64,000 nucleotides of DNA from Chloroflexota bacterium (GCA_024275635.1 JAJRYT010000151.1:186001-250000); one strand, 5' to 3'; counted from the stretch's first letter, positions 50,122 to 60,052 are shown. Notes: generated by a model from the sequence alone, not told the origin. Numbers and translations: made by a program.

Positions 50122-51261
50122 TTAATTTTGAATGGGCGCGGCCTCTGTTGATTTGTACGGCCGTCGCACCCTGACCATTGCCAGAATCATGGCGACAAAG
50201 GTTATAACCATTAAGCCAAAGGCGATTTTAAAGTTTTCAATCGGCCACTTGTACATGTCGGCGATAAGCGCCGACAGGCCAAATATAAAGTAAAACCATT
50301 GCAGCCGGTATTTATGAACCAGCGGGGTCATCATGAGGACTAGTATCAATAAATATCCATTATGTAAATTAGGCGCCGACAGCAATACGCCGGTAGCCAG
50401 AAGGGACATATCTTCAAATAAGCCTGCTGGTTTACGGTAGATAAGCAACAAGATCAGCCCCACAAGCGTCACTAAAACTGCCGAGTAAATGACGACGCTT
50501 GACGGAGGCGCGCCGCCTTGTATCTTTTCCCAGAGCGCGCCCAGGCTAATCCCGCGAAACCTAAAGGGGTGCTGGGTGCCTTTTTGCGTCACGTTGGTCA
50601 CGGCCGTTTGGCCGCCGGATATGATAAATGGGGCAAATACCGCTGCAAAAATAGCTGGAGGGATGAGCAGATATTTCCAATCCCTGGATCGTAAAAAGGC
50701 GACGGGGATCATCAACGAACCGCTTAACTTGATCAGCATGGTGAAGCCAATGGCAATGAGAGATTTCCAGCGCCGTTCATGAAACAGGAACAGCAGCGAT
50801 AACGAGAAGAAGAAGACCAATATCGGTTCGTCTTGACGGCGCAAGATCGAATTCCCAAACGTGAGCGGATTCAAGAGGAAGTATAAGGCTGATGTGTACC
50901 CCTCTTTGGGGTTTTTGGCTATGAACAATAAAACATAAGCTGTGAAAAGATTGAACAGTGAAAAGTAGCTCATGAAGCTTAAGGTTGACCAGGGGTTCCG
51001 ATGTTCAAACAATCCCGATACCACAGTGGGCGGTATCATGAGAAAATTAATCAGCGGCGGGGAGGCCGTGAATACGTCGCTGTATAGTTTCCCGCCGCTG
51101 AGAAGGGTCTCGGCTCTGATAATCCAGGGATCGGCAAAACGCGGTTGCTCGACTGTCCCATAGTATCCTGCCGGTTCAAGCGCGAAGTAAGCAATAAGCA
51201 GGTAGACAAAAAATAAGATAAGGAAAATTCCGGCAATACGTAATGCGTAGGTTCGTTTCAT
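50122..51261 (-). CDS. Polytopic membrane protein, glycosyltransferase (GT-C / DUF2029)-like
   Basis: A 379-residue protein with about ten hydrophobic helices. After the first helix (ALRIAGIFLILFFVYLLIAY) a loop reads FADPWIIRAETLLSGGKLYSDVFTASPPL, which resembles the YRDFxxxxPPL loop of polyprenyl-phosphate-dependent mannosyltransferases (GT87/GT-C). RRQDEPILVFFFSLSLLFLF also fits that family. Members transfer sugars from lipid carriers at the membrane's outer face. The ATG at 51261 follows AGGAAACG. It lies directly downstream of a GH1 glycosidase gene in the same direction. Acceptor and sugar are unknown. Confidence 0.78.
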   Translation of the reverse strand: MKRTYALRIAGIFLILFFVYLLIAYFALEPAGYYGTVEQPRFADPWIIRAETLLSGGKLYSDVFTASPPLINFLMIPPTVVSGLFEHRNPWSTLSFMSYFSLFNLFTAYVLLFIAKNPKEGYTSALYFLLNPLTFGNSILRRQDEPILVFFFSLSLLFLFHERRWKSLIAIGFTMLIKLSGSLMIPVAFLRSRDWKYLLIPPAIFAAVFAPFIISGGQTAVTNVTQKGTQHPFRFRGISLGALWEKIQGGAPPSSVVIYSAVLVTLVGLILLLIYRKPAGLFEDMSLLATGVLLSAPNLHNGYLLILVLMMTPLVHKYRLQWFYFIFGLSALIADMYKWPIENFKIAFGLMVITFVAMILAMVRVRRPYKSTEAAPIQN

Positions 51262-51323
51262 ACGTTTCCTGTCCCTTAACTGTTGGCCAGACGCCGAAGC
51301 GGTACGTCGTCCGACCATAAAGA

Positions 51324-52670
51324 TTACGCCTTGTTTCTGGGGAGATCGGGCGTTTTGCCAGGGAAGATTGTGTCTATCAACTCTGGAGCGTATTGTACCG
51401 TCATGTCGCTGCTAACGCTGCCGCTGCGGCAGATTTCGCCGTAAAGACGGCCGCTTTCCCTCAGCTTCCGTTCCTGCGTTTCCGGGTTTAACTCAATCAG
51501 ACCAAACCGCTGCGTCCAGCCGCGATCCCATTCAAAATTGTCTACCAGGCTCCAATGGTAGTAGCCCATCACCGGGAAGCAAAAGCTGATCGCCCGCCAG
51601 ATTTCGCGTAGATGGGTGATGAGGAAGGACGGCCGTAACCGATCCTCGACATCAGGCAAACCATTTTCAGTGATATAAATCGGTTTGTCATACTTGAGAA
51701 CAGATTTGATGACCTGGAACAATCCTGCCGGGTACACTTCGCCGTAATTGCCATCGCTGACGACCGCATCTGGCCCCCATTCTTCTTCCCACAACCGGCC
51801 GCGCGGCGGGAACTTGAGGTAGACGCGAGTGTAATAGTTGATGCCGATGAAGTCGAAGGAATCGGCCAGACCGTCTACTATACCGCGACCAAACGGCCGG
51901 TGGAAACGGCCGTCAACCAACATCTCCCACCACGCCTCATTGTAAATCCAGGAAGCGCGTCTGGCCCACCAGCGGTTCAAAAAACGATCCGCCTTCGGCT
52001 CCAAAATAGTCATGTTTTTGGCAATGCCCACTTCAGCCTGAGGATAGCGTTCTTTGATAGTTTGGTACGCGGCGGCGTGGCAGCGCAAAAGATTGCGCGT
52101 GGCCTTAAATGCTGCGCCCCATCCCTTTTGCTGCGGTTCGGGAAAACGGCCATTCAGATAACGCATGATAATGTAAACCATCGGCTCATTGATCGTCACC
52201 CATTTGGGAATTAAGTCGCCCAGCGTATCAACCACTTTGGCGGTAAAGCGCTGGAAATAATCCACGACCAGCCGGGTGTTGAAATCCCCTTTTTCCGTAA
52301 GCCAGATGGGATTGCTGAAGTGGTGCAGTGTGACCATCGGTTCAATTCCCCGATCGCGCATCGCTTGCAGGATTTGACGGTAACGGTCTAAGGCTTTGTT
52401 ATCGAAGACGCTGGGCTGCGGCTCGATGCGGCTCCATTCCAGCGAAAGGCGGTGCGCGTTGGTTCCCATCGCGGCCGCGGCGTCCAGGTCAGCTTCGGCG
52501 TTTTCCCACCAATTAGAGGCCAGCCCAGACTTCTGGTTTTCCAGAATGTGCCCTTCTGCCTGCTCCCACAGCCACCAATCGCTGTTTGTGTTACTGCCTT
52601 CCACCTGGTAAGCGGCCGTTGCCGTGCCCCAACGAAAATCGGATGGAAAGGTCATGGTTGCTTTTACCAC
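51324..52670 (-). CDS. Glycoside hydrolase family 1 (beta-glucosidase / beta-galactosidase type)
   Basis: A 448-residue (beta/alpha)8 retaining glycosidase. The N-terminal signature FPSDFRWGTATAAYQVEG, the acid/base in WVTINEPMVY (the TxNEP motif, here TINEP) and the nucleophile in IYITENGLPD are intact; YYHWSLVDNFEWDRGWTQRFGL forms the aglycone pocket. There is no signal peptide, so it cleaves imported beta-glycosides in the cytoplasm. The GTG at 52670 is chosen because GGAGG lies five bases upstream; the ATG at 52655 has no such site. It precedes the glycosyltransferase-like gene. Confidence 0.95.
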   Translation of the reverse strand: MVKATMTFPSDFRWGTATAAYQVEGSNTNSDWWLWEQAEGHILENQKSGLASNWWENAEADLDAAAAMGTNAHRLSLEWSRIEPQPSVFDNKALDRYRQILQAMRDRGIEPMVTLHHFSNPIWLTEKGDFNTRLVVDYFQRFTAKVVDTLGDLIPKWVTINEPMVYIIMRYLNGRFPEPQQKGWGAAFKATRNLLRCHAAAYQTIKERYPQAEVGIAKNMTILEPKADRFLNRWWARRASWIYNEAWWEMLVDGRFHRPFGRGIVDGLADSFDFIGINYYTRVYLKFPPRGRLWEEEWGPDAVVSDGNYGEVYPAGLFQVIKSVLKYDKPIYITENGLPDVEDRLRPSFLITHLREIWRAISFCFPVMGYYHWSLVDNFEWDRGWTQRFGLIELNPETQERKLRESGRLYGEICRSGSVSSDMTVQYAPELIDTIFPGKTPDLPRNKA

Positions 52671-52768
52671 TGCTGCCTCCTTGTTTCTCCTATGCCGGTT
52701 ATTATCACATGGGACAAACCGGATGCCAAACGTAAAACGGCTCATTCGTGTGGAAAATCCTTGCGATT

Positions 52769-54856
52769 TTAGTTCACCCAGGCGGTGAAATAACATTCCT
52801 CAAATTCGTGGAGAATGAGGCGTTCGTAGTTGACAGCCGGGGCGATGAGGCGAAAGAAGCCATCATCCACCACAACCAGCCACTGCCCGTCCCGCGACCA
52901 ATCGAAGAAGGGAGCGTTGGCCTGATATTGGGGCGATCTGACGTTGATGATTTGGGTCTGGTTGGCGGTGATGTCGTACAGGGAAATGTTCCAGATGTCG
53001 TTGGGCGGATTGGGAAGCTGGGCGGTTACCAGCCAACGGCCGTTTTCCGAAAAAGAGATGGGCGGTGCGCCGCTGGGCGTCAGCCGGGAAGGGTAACCCA
53101 GCGGCGGCTCGTCTAATTGCAGGCGTAAGATGAGCGTCCCGGCGGCCTGGCCGGTTGGCGTTTTCAACCAGTCGTCAGCAACCTGGAAGGAGAAGATGTT
53201 GTATTTGCCGGTCGCCCCTCGAATTTCCGGCCCGGTCAGGAACAGCAGGTTGGGGGTGGTGGAGTGAGGGGCGACGAAACTGATGGAGGGGAAACCGGTT
53301 TCGGAGTCATTAAGAACGGCCGTTACCATCACACTATCCAGCAAAACCCGTTCCGATCCCTCATTCACGGTTGCCGCCACTAATTCCATTTGCGGTTGGT
53401 AGCGGATGTAGCCATAGGTCTCGTTATCCAGCCAAAAAGGAGTAGTGCCAGGGCCGACAACCTGTGACGGTTCTCCCTGCTCATCTCCCAGCCATAATTC
53501 GGAATCAATCACGATGAGGGTGAAACGGCCGTCCGGCGACCAAACCGTGTAGCCGGGTAAGTCCTGCACCGCGCATCCCGCCTCATCACACTGTTCCATG
53601 TCCAGCCAGCTATACAAAGTGCGTGTTTGCGTCGTCGTGTCAAACTCATAGAGCATGGCGCGCGGCGGTTGGGCCTGCTCGCTCCAGCCTAGCGGTGGGA
53701 AGCGCCACTGGCGACTGGCATCATCAACCAGCGGCGTTTCCCGCCCGTTTTGCCATAGGCTTAACTGCAAGCGGTTGGGTTCGCTGCTGGCGGGCAGTTC
53801 AGTGAGGATGACGCCGTTATCGTCGTAGCTCGGCGTGAGAAAGCGGAAGGCGCGGTCGGGCAGTTCGGTTGTCCAGGCGTCGCTGGTCAGATCGTAGCGG
53901 AAAAGATGGGGTGTATTGCCGCCGTCGGCGAAGCAGATGGTTTGAATCGCCTGCTCCGGCAGAGGCACGGGCGAGTCCAGGCTGTTTTCAAAGGCGGTGA
54001 GGATGCGGAGCGTATAGCCTTGGTACAAAGCGCGGTATCCGGCGTCATCCAGCGGCAGCCCGGCGAGGGTGAAGGTAGGCAGGATGTGGAAACGGCCGTC
54101 GAACACCGGCGTTAACACATCACGCAGCCCGGCCAACGCGCCTGGCTCTGTTGCCAGCCGTACATCTACTCCGTTCCGGCAGGGTTTGGTGGCGCAAATA
54201 GCGGCCAACTCATCCTCCAGATCGGCGGCCAGGCGCAGCGCCCACTCCGCGTCCCGCGCCGGATAAAGCAGTGTCAGCCACTTCCCTTCATAGATCGCTG
54301 TTTCCCCCCAAAATTCGGCGTCAGGCGGCATTTGCAGCCAGCGGGAGCCGTCCAATTGGTACAGGCTGGTTTGCTGCAAGCGGATAATGTCAGTGGTTTC
54401 GGCATTGGCAACGGCCGTATATGTTTGCTCGAACGTGACAGTTGCCACCTGCCAATCTGGGGCCAGTTCAACGACGATATTGTCCGGTTCTGCCTGAGCA
54501 TACAAGCCCAACGGAGCGCGGTCGCGCATCAATCCCTGGGTAAATAACTGCTTTTGCCCGTTTTGCCAGAGGGGGTCTTGTTTGGATAGCAGGTAGACAA
54601 AGAGGTCAAAATCAGCGCCGCCGACGGCCTCCTGCCAGGTTTGATGGCTGGCCAGCACATCGGCCTGAATTTGTCTCTCCTCAAGTTGAATCTGGCGGAT
54701 TTGCTGCCAGTAAACCAGCGCCGTGCCGGCAACGAGCATGCCGATGAACCAGATAGCCAGCCGTCGTGTTTTTCTTTGCCGGGCATGATGGGGGAACGGC
54801 CGTTCCCCCTCCCAGGCTACATCTTCATCTGTGTGCCAACGAAAAAACGGTTTCAT
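52769..54856 (-). CDS. Membrane-tethered protein: novel N-terminal domain fused to a beta-propeller
   Basis: A 695-residue protein. An acidic tail with TDEDVAWEGERPF precedes one transmembrane helix (about 32-51). Residues about 55-300 match the N-terminal domain of the protein at 22657-24657: a membrane-proximal helix, LDGSRWLQMPPDAEFWG, then LEDELAAICATKPC. The C-terminal part (about 310-695) carries TolB/WD40-like propeller repeats (YTVWSPDGRFTLIVIDSEL, SFSENGRWLVTAQLP, FDWSRDGQWLVVVDDG). Probably a surface sensor or scaffold. It stands alone between a GH1 gene and a REP-like repeat that precedes sdhB's terminator side. Confidence 0.82.
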   Translation of the reverse strand: MKPFFRWHTDEDVAWEGERPFPHHARQRKTRRLAIWFIGMLVAGTALVYWQQIRQIQLEERQIQADVLASHQTWQEAVGGADFDLFVYLLSKQDPLWQNGQKQLFTQGLMRDRAPLGLYAQAEPDNIVVELAPDWQVATVTFEQTYTAVANAETTDIIRLQQTSLYQLDGSRWLQMPPDAEFWGETAIYEGKWLTLLYPARDAEWALRLAADLEDELAAICATKPCRNGVDVRLATEPGALAGLRDVLTPVFDGRFHILPTFTLAGLPLDDAGYRALYQGYTLRILTAFENSLDSPVPLPEQAIQTICFADGGNTPHLFRYDLTSDAWTTELPDRAFRFLTPSYDDNGVILTELPASSEPNRLQLSLWQNGRETPLVDDASRQWRFPPLGWSEQAQPPRAMLYEFDTTTQTRTLYSWLDMEQCDEAGCAVQDLPGYTVWSPDGRFTLIVIDSELWLGDEQGEPSQVVGPGTTPFWLDNETYGYIRYQPQMELVAATVNEGSERVLLDSVMVTAVLNDSETGFPSISFVAPHSTTPNLLFLTGPEIRGATGKYNIFSFQVADDWLKTPTGQAAGTLILRLQLDEPPLGYPSRLTPSGAPPISFSENGRWLVTAQLPNPPNDIWNISLYDITANQTQIINVRSPQYQANAPFFDWSRDGQWLVVVDDGFFRLIAPAVNYERLILHEFEECYFTAWVN

Positions 54857-54867
54857 CCATAATAAAA

Positions 54868-54969
54868 AACGTAACTGTACAGGTCTCTGTCATTTCGGCG
54901 AGCGGAGCAAGGAGAAATCTTTGCCGCCTCATGCGATAAGAAAGATTTCTCCCTCCGGTCGAAATGACA
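54868..54969. repeat. REP/MITE-like palindromic repeat, copy B
   Basis: AACGTAACTGTACAGGTCTC leads into TGTCATTTCG (54889-54898), GAGCGGAGCAAGGAGAAATC, a loop, GATTTCTCCCTCCGGT and CGAAATGACA (54960-54969). Same orientation and structure as copy A at 48606-48710. Confidence 0.85.
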
Positions 54970-55058
54970 CCTATATAGTTACTAAAAAACATCCGATTTC
55001 TCACTCTGTGAATCCACGAGAAATCGGATGTTTGTGTTTTGAGGAAAATAGGCGGCTG

Positions 55059-55778
55059 TTAAATCTCGCCAGTTGCCAGTACCTTTTTGACCTCAGCAAT
55101 CGCTTTGGTGATTTCAATCTCACGCGGGCAGGCATTGGTGCAGTTGAAGTTGGTGCGGCAGCGCCAGACGCCAAAAGTATCGCCAACCACGGCCAGTCGT
55201 TTTTCAGGCGCCTGGTCGCGGCTGTCAAAGATGAAGCGATGGGCGTTGACGATGGCCGCCGGCCCGATGTAACGTTCGTTGGCCCAGAAGCTGGGGCAGG
55301 AGGTGGTGCAGGCGGCGCACAAGATACACTTGGTTGTGTCGTCGAAGCGCGCCCGGTCTTCCTGAGATTGCAGGCGTTCACGGCCGTTTTCCGGCGCGGC
55401 CTCATCATTGATAAAGTAAGGCAAAACCGACTTGTAATGGTTCATGAATGGTTCCATGTCCACAATCAAATCCTTAATCACCCTCAATCCCAAAATCGGC
55501 TCGACCTGTATTTTGACTGTCTCGCCCGCGCCCAGACGGGAAACCAGCGTTTTGCAGGCCAGCATATTGGTCCCGTTGATACGGAAAGCGTCGGAACCGC
55601 AAACGCCGTGCGCACAGGAGCGGCGCAGCGCCAGCGTGCCATCAATTTCCCATTTGACGCGATGCAGCAAGTCTAGTACCGAGTCGTTGGGATTTATGTT
55701 ATTCAGCGTATATTCGCCCCAATAACCGGATGTGTCCTTCTCCGGGTTGTAGCGGCGAATGCGTAATTGAGCTTGCAT
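55059..55778 (-). CDS. sdhB: Succinate dehydrogenase iron-sulfur subunit SdhB
   Basis: A 239-residue electron-transfer subunit. The 2Fe-2S ligands lie in SCAHGVCGSD (Cys55, Cys60) with Cys75; the ferredoxin-like domain has CILCAACTTSCP for 4Fe-4S and CRTNFNCTNACP for 3Fe-4S. It passes electrons from SdhA's FAD to quinone. GAGGAA precedes the ATG. It is the last gene of the sdhCDAB operon; an unusual 91-base gap carrying a heptamer repeat separates it from sdhA. Confidence 0.97.
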   Translation of the reverse strand: MQAQLRIRRYNPEKDTSGYWGEYTLNNINPNDSVLDLLHRVKWEIDGTLALRRSCAHGVCGSDAFRINGTNMLACKTLVSRLGAGETVKIQVEPILGLRVIKDLIVDMEPFMNHYKSVLPYFINDEAAPENGRERLQSQEDRARFDDTTKCILCAACTTSCPSFWANERYIGPAAIVNAHRFIFDSRDQAPEKRLAVVGDTFGVWRCRTNFNCTNACPREIEITKAIAEVKKVLATGEI

Positions 55779-55789
55779 GTGTATTTCCT

Positions 55790-55866
55790 CATTATCCGTA
55801 ATCAGTAATTCGTATTCCGTTAACCGATCGGATTACGGGTCACGGATGACGGTTTACGATATACGG
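55790..55866. repeat. Heptamer (CCGTAAT / CGGATGA) hairpin repeat between sdhA and sdhB
   Basis: TTATCCGTAATCAGTAATTC and TATTCCGTTAACC face GATTACGGGTCACGGATGAC and GGTTTACG. It is the same family as the livH-livM and livK-livF gaps and lies inside a co-transcribed operon. Confidence 0.75.
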
Positions 55867-55869
55867 GCA

Positions 55870-57657
55870 TTAGTAGACTCGCGGTTTCGGCTCGTAACGA
55901 CCCAGCGTTACCGGCTTGTAATCCAGGCGGTAACCATCCCCTTCTTTGTAATAGAGGGTGTGCATAAGCCAGTTTTCGTCATCGCGTTCAGTATAATCGT
56001 CGCGGGCGTGGGCGCCGCGGCTTTCAGTGCGGGCCAAACCGGAAACGGTCGTTACCTCTGCCGTATCCAGTAAACAACCCAACTCCCACGCTTCCAGAAT
56101 ATCGCTGTTAAACACTTTGCCCTTATCCTGGATTTCCACCTTCTGGTACTCGTCGCGTAGCGCCTCCAAATCTTCGAGAGCCTGCTTCATCGTCTCCTCG
56201 GTGCGGAAGACGCTCACATTCTCCGTCATGGAGACCTGCATCTTGTTGCGAACCTCGTATGTTTTAACGCCGCCGCCGCTATTGCGAATGCGATCAAACT
56301 CGGCCATCACGTCATCGGCGGCTCCGTCGGGCAGCGGCAGCAGTTCGGCCGTCTGGCAGTAGTTGGCCATATCTTTGCCCGCCAGTTTGCCAAACACCAC
56401 CAAGTCGGTCAACGAGTTGGTTCCCAGCCGGTTAGCCCCGTGTACGGAAACACAGGCCACTTCCCCGGCGGCGTAGAAACCGGGCAGGGGGTTTTTTTGA
56501 GCGTCAAGGAGGACACGGCCGTGTACATCCGTGGGAATGCCGCCCATGCCATAATGCGCCGTCGGCTGCACCGGCATCGGTTCTGTCACCGGGTCCACGC
56601 CCAAATACGTGCGCGTAAAATCGGCAATATCTGGCAGCTTAGCCTCAATATATGCCCGATCAATCCGCCGATCTTCGCCGTCTTCCTCGTAATAACGATT
56701 CACCGTCTCCGGCGTCACATCCAGGTGGACATACTTCTGGCCGTTAATGCCGCGTCCGGCCTTGATTTCCAGGTAAATCGCCCGGCTGACCACATCGCGG
56801 CTGGCTAAATCCTTCACATTGGGGGCGTAACCGCGCACCCCCATAAACCGTTCCCCTTCGCCGTTAATGAGGACGCCGCCCTCGCCGCGCACGCCCTCCG
56901 TAATCAGAATGCCCAGCTTGAAAATGCCCGTGGGATGGAATTGGAAGAACTCCATATCTTGCAGCGGAATGCCGCGCCGCAGCGCAATCGCCGGGCCGTC
57001 GCCGGTTAGCGAGTGGGCATTGGAAGTCACTTCCCAGACGCGCCCCCAGCCGCCGGTGGCAAACATCACCGCTTTGCTGTGGAAAATATGGAATTCGCCG
57101 GTGGCGATTTCAATGGCGACGACGCCGCGCACAGTGTCGTCTACGCGAATCAAATCTACCACATGGAATTCATCAAAGAAGTTGACTTCATTTTTGATAC
57201 ACTGCTGGTACAACGTTTGTAAAATCATGTGGCCGGTACGGTCGGCAGCGTGGCAGGCGCGCATGACCGGTCGCCCGGTCGTCTTGCTCATGTGGCCGCC
57301 AAAACGGCGCTGCGAAATTTTGCCGTTGGGGAAACGGTCAAAGGGTAAGCCCATGTGTTCCAATTCCACGACCGTGTTAATCGCCTCTTTGGTCAATACG
57401 TCCACGGCATCCTGGTCAGCCAGGTAGTCAGACCCTTTTACCGTGTCGTAAGAATGCCATTCCCAGCTATCTTCTTCCATATTCGCCAGCGCCGCGCCAA
57501 TGCCGCCTTGCGCCGCGCCAGTGTGGGAACGGGTGGGATATAGTTTAGAAAGAACAGCTACGTTGGCACTGCGACTGGCATAAAGGGCGGCCATCAAGCC
57601 CGCCCCGCCGGCGCCAACAATCACTGCATCAAATGTGTGAATTTTTACTTGTGCCAT
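55870..57657 (-). CDS. sdhA: Succinate dehydrogenase flavoprotein subunit SdhA
   Basis: A 595-residue flavoprotein that oxidises succinate to fumarate in the TCA cycle. The dinucleotide fold [14 protein letters not shown] (12-25), the covalent-FAD histidine in [14 protein letters not shown] (His45), the active-site blocks QFHPTGIF and [13 protein letters not shown], and [10 protein letters not shown] are intact, and the C-terminal helical domain ends [13 protein letters not shown]. Length and residues point to a normal enzyme. It follows sdhC and sdhD and precedes sdhB on the minus strand. Confidence 0.98.
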   Translation of the reverse strand: MAQVKIHTFDAVIVGAGGAGLMAALYASRSANVAVLSKLYPTRSHTGAAQGGIGAALANMEEDSWEWHSYDTVKGSDYLADQDAVDVLTKEAINTVVELEHMGLPFDRFPNGKISQRRFGGHMSKTTGRPVMRACHAADRTGHMILQTLYQQCIKNEVNFFDEFHVVDLIRVDDTVRGVVAIEIATGEFHIFHSKAVMFATGGWGRVWEVTSNAHSLTGDGPAIALRRGIPLQDMEFFQFHPTGIFKLGILITEGVRGEGGVLINGEGERFMGVRGYAPNVKDLASRDVVSRAIYLEIKAGRGINGQKYVHLDVTPETVNRYYEEDGEDRRIDRAYIEAKLPDIADFTRTYLGVDPVTEPMPVQPTAHYGMGGIPTDVHGRVLLDAQKNPLPGFYAAGEVACVSVHGANRLGTNSLTDLVVFGKLAGKDMANYCQTAELLPLPDGAADDVMAEFDRIRNSGGGVKTYEVRNKMQVSMTENVSVFRTEETMKQALEDLEALRDEYQKVEIQDKGKVFNSDILEAWELGCLLDTAEVTTVSGLARTESRGAHARDDYTERDDENWLMHTLYYKEGDGYRLDYKPVTLGRYEPKPRVY

Positions 57658-57670
57658 GATTTATATCCTG

Positions 57671-58072
57671 TTAGTTATTTATGAAGGGCGCAGCATCAAA
57701 ACTGGCAATAGCAATACCGGCCCATATAATCGTCACAACGACAAAAACAGCCAGGACAATGTTGACGATTTTGACTGTCTTGGCGTTGTGGATGTAATCT
57801 TCTAACACGTTACGCAAGCCGTTCATGCCATGTGAAAAGGCAAAGATTAACAGCAGCATATCATAAACCTTCCAGCCCCAGGAATTCCAGGTAGCGGCTA
57901 CAACTTCTAATGTGAGGTTGTGGACATCATTTAGAACGTGTTGGATAAGCACATGGCCTACAGCCAGAACGAGCAAAGTGACGCCGGATAGACGCATGAA
58001 CAAAAATGCAAATCGTTCAAAATTGCTTCTAACCTGCACTTTGCGGTGGGTTACGCCAGATAATGTTGTCAT
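57671..58072 (-). CDS. sdhD: Succinate dehydrogenase membrane anchor subunit SdhD
   Basis: A 133-residue membrane protein with three hydrophobic helices (about 25-48, 62-85, 100-125). The first helix has LAVGHVLIQHVLND, with histidines suitable for haem b ligation; FSHGMNGLRNVLEDYI is the conserved quinone-site loop of SdhD. With SdhC it anchors the SdhAB catalytic part and binds quinone. It lies 13 bases upstream of sdhA in the operon. Confidence 0.92.
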   Translation of the reverse strand: MTTLSGVTHRKVQVRSNFERFAFLFMRLSGVTLLVLAVGHVLIQHVLNDVHNLTLEVVAATWNSWGWKVYDMLLLIFAFSHGMNGLRNVLEDYIHNAKTVKIVNIVLAVFVVVTIIWAGIAIASFDAAPFINN

Positions 58073-58087
58073 TTTTGCACTTCCTTG

Positions 58088-58531
58088 TTAGCTTATGAAG
58101 TCGCTTAGCCGGGGGAAGACCCAGCAGTTCACGCTATCATTGCAATGATTCACGATGCTGTTAATCATCATGATGGCGATGGGGATAAAAATAATGAGAA
58201 AGAGCGCCCAGCTAATTGTTGCACTTCTTTGCTGATGCTTCCACCACTCTGGTTTGAAATCGAGCAAGGAAATGCGGATACCATTGAAAGCATGATACAG
58301 GACAGCCCCAACCAGTCCTACTTCGCCCAGGCCAAAGAGGGGATGTTTAAACAGTTCGACTGACCAGCGATACACATTGGGGGCAAAGGATGCATTGGCT
58401 GTGTCCCAAACATGAATGATTAAGAAGCTGAGAATGGCTAGACCGGAAAGGCGGTGCGCTACCCAACTCCAGTGGCCGCTGCGGCCACGATAGCGAGCGC
58501 TTTCACGCAAGGTAAGCATTAAACTTGACAT
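58088..58531 (-). CDS. sdhC: Succinate dehydrogenase cytochrome b subunit SdhC
   Basis: A 147-residue membrane subunit. RYRGRSGHWSWVAHRLSGLAI is the SdhC quinone-site signature (S-x-H-R-x-S/T-G); LSFLIIHVWDT supplies a haem-ligand histidine in the first helix, and LYHAFNGIRISLLDF the second conserved histidine region. Three membrane helices are visible. It heads the sdhCDAB operon; GAAGAGGAA precedes the start, and a candidate promoter lies about 190 bases upstream. Confidence 0.93.
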   Translation of the reverse strand: MSSLMLTLRESARYRGRSGHWSWVAHRLSGLAILSFLIIHVWDTANASFAPNVYRWSVELFKHPLFGLGEVGLVGAVLYHAFNGIRISLLDFKPEWWKHQQRSATISWALFLIIFIPIAIMMINSIVNHCNDSVNCWVFPRLSDFIS

Positions 58532-58713
58532 AAATGTATTCCTCTTCTTCTGGCTCAGTGAGAGTGGAAATCGTGGTGGGGGCTAGGGCAATTATGTCTG
58601 TTGTTTAAGTAGGCCCCGACCAAAACCATAGGTCTTTAATACTGAGCAGGGTTTAGGTTGTTGGGGCAGCATAGACAAATGGAGCTATCCCCATGACCGA
58701 TGGTACGGGGGGA

Positions 58714-58743
58714 ATTATAACATACGTTTTTACTTTTGGTGAA
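58714..58743 (-). promoter_or_regulatory. Predicted promoter for sdhCDAB
   Basis: On the minus strand TTCACC (58743-58738), 18 bases, then TATAAT (58719-58714), a perfect -10. It lies in an AT-rich part of the 387-bp gap (58532-58918) that otherwise shows no gene or repeat. Confidence 0.4.
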
Positions 58744-58918
58744 GGATATGCTTAAGTTTTTCCAGAGGCTTACAAAGTTTGAGTACAGGTTTTTTGGGTA
58801 ACCGCACCGGCATGGGTGGTTACTCATGAAAATTTTTTAGTGGGGGAAGATGAATTATCCTCTAATGTCATATTGTTCACTTGCTTTGCCTGGATGCGAC
58901 TGCTACACTTTGGATGAT

Positions 58919-59893
58919 ATGATCAGACCTTTTAATTTGCGAGATTTGGCGTTGATTCGCCGGTTAAGCGAGCAGGGTGTTTCGCTGCATACGGAGTTGG
59001 CATTAACTAATCAGTTGAATCCTTTGCGCGGGGCGTTGTTTAGTTTGGTTGGTGGTGAGTTCCCTACGTTTGTGTGGAAATTGGAAAAAGGATCGGCAGC
59101 AGGTTTTATCCAATTGAATGTGGAGGAGGATGAGCGCCATGCGCGGATCTTGTATGTGGGTTCGGACACGGCCGTTTCTACCAATGATCGTTCCCCGCAG
59201 ATCAACGAGGATGTCTGGCTGCCCCTGTTGGATCAGGCAGTTGTCGAAATTGGTCGGCGCGGCATTCACAGTCTGGTGGCCGAAGTAAGCGAAATTGGCC
59301 CGGAACTGCCTGTTCTGCGCCGGGCCGGTTTTGCTGTTTATACCCGACAAAATATCTGGCGCCTGGAAACGGCCGTTGCCAGTGAACAGCAGCCACCTAT
59401 AGAATTATCCCCCCGCCGCCCCGTGGACGATTGGGACATTCAACTGCTGTACGGCAACATGGTCCCCCGTCTGGTGCAACTGGTAGAGCCGGTTCCCCCA
59501 TTACAACGTGGTGAAGGCTGGCTGCTGCGGGAAAATGGCGAATTAGCCGCCTTCGCCTACATTCATAAAGGATCAGAGGCAACCTGGATGCGATTATTTA
59601 TCCATCCCAATGCCCACGCGCAGGTAGATGATATTATTGCCGCATCGGTTCAGGTAGCCGATGGCAAGGCCAGCCAACCCATCTACTGCTGCGTGCGCCG
59701 GTATCAAAGCTGGCTGCAAGGGCCGATGGAACGAGCCGGTTTTGTCGCCTGGGGCAGCCAGGCTGTGATGGTTAAACATACGGTACACTATTCAACCAAG
59801 CCTATGCCGGAATTAACGGCCGTCTTAGACCCCCAACACATTCCGGCTTCAGCGCCCATGGTGCGCCAGTACAAGCAGAAGGAAAATTTGTGA
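58919..59893 (+). CDS. GNAT-like acetyltransferase family protein
   Basis: A protein of about 324 residues. The start MIRPFNLRDLALIRRLSEQG is typical of GNAT N-terminal strands; GSAAGFIQLNVEEDERHARILYVG and LLDQAVVEIGRRGIHSLVAEV then LPVLRRAGFAVYTRQNIWRL correspond to the acetyl-CoA-binding core. A second half (WLLRENGELAAFAYIHKGSEA; LQGPMERAGFVAWGSQAVMVKH) looks like a degenerate repeat of the fold. Substrate is unknown. The frame is open back to an ATG at 58850 with GGGGGA upstream, but the extra residues resemble no GNAT N-terminus. The product may be non-catalytic. Confidence 0.75.
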   Translation: MIRPFNLRDLALIRRLSEQGVSLHTELALTNQLNPLRGALFSLVGGEFPTFVWKLEKGSAAGFIQLNVEEDERHARILYVGSDTAVSTNDRSPQINEDVWLPLLDQAVVEIGRRGIHSLVAEVSEIGPELPVLRRAGFAVYTRQNIWRLETAVASEQQPPIELSPRRPVDDWDIQLLYGNMVPRLVQLVEPVPPLQRGEGWLLRENGELAAFAYIHKGSEATWMRLFIHPNAHAQVDDIIAASVQVADGKASQPIYCCVRRYQSWLQGPMERAGFVAWGSQAVMVKHTVHYSTKPMPELTAVLDPQHIPASAPMVRQYKQKENL

Positions 59894-59929
59894 TTAATAA
59901 TTGAAGAGTAAGCGTTCACTCCCCCCTGG

Positions 59930-59991
59930 AGACTTTTGAAGTTTTGACGCTCTGTGTGGTTGTGTACTCGACTGCAAAACTTCAAAAGTCT
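59930..59991. repeat. 17-bp perfect inverted repeat
   Basis: AGACTTTTGAAGTTTTG (59930-59946) and CAAAACTTCAAAAGTCT (59975-59991) are exactly complementary with a 28-base loop, between the GNAT and R3H-ATPase genes. Confidence 0.8.
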
Positions 59992-60011
59992 GTTGGCGGC
60001 CGAACGGTTAC

Positions 60012-60046
60012 CAATCATCAATCATCAATCATCAATTATTGATTTT
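60012..60046. repeat. ATCATCA heptamer repeat before the R3H-ATPase gene
   Basis: CAATCATCAATCATCAATCA then TCAATTATTGA, with a seven-base period, ends seven bases before the ATG at 60053. Confidence 0.75.
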
Positions 60047-60052
60047 CACTAT

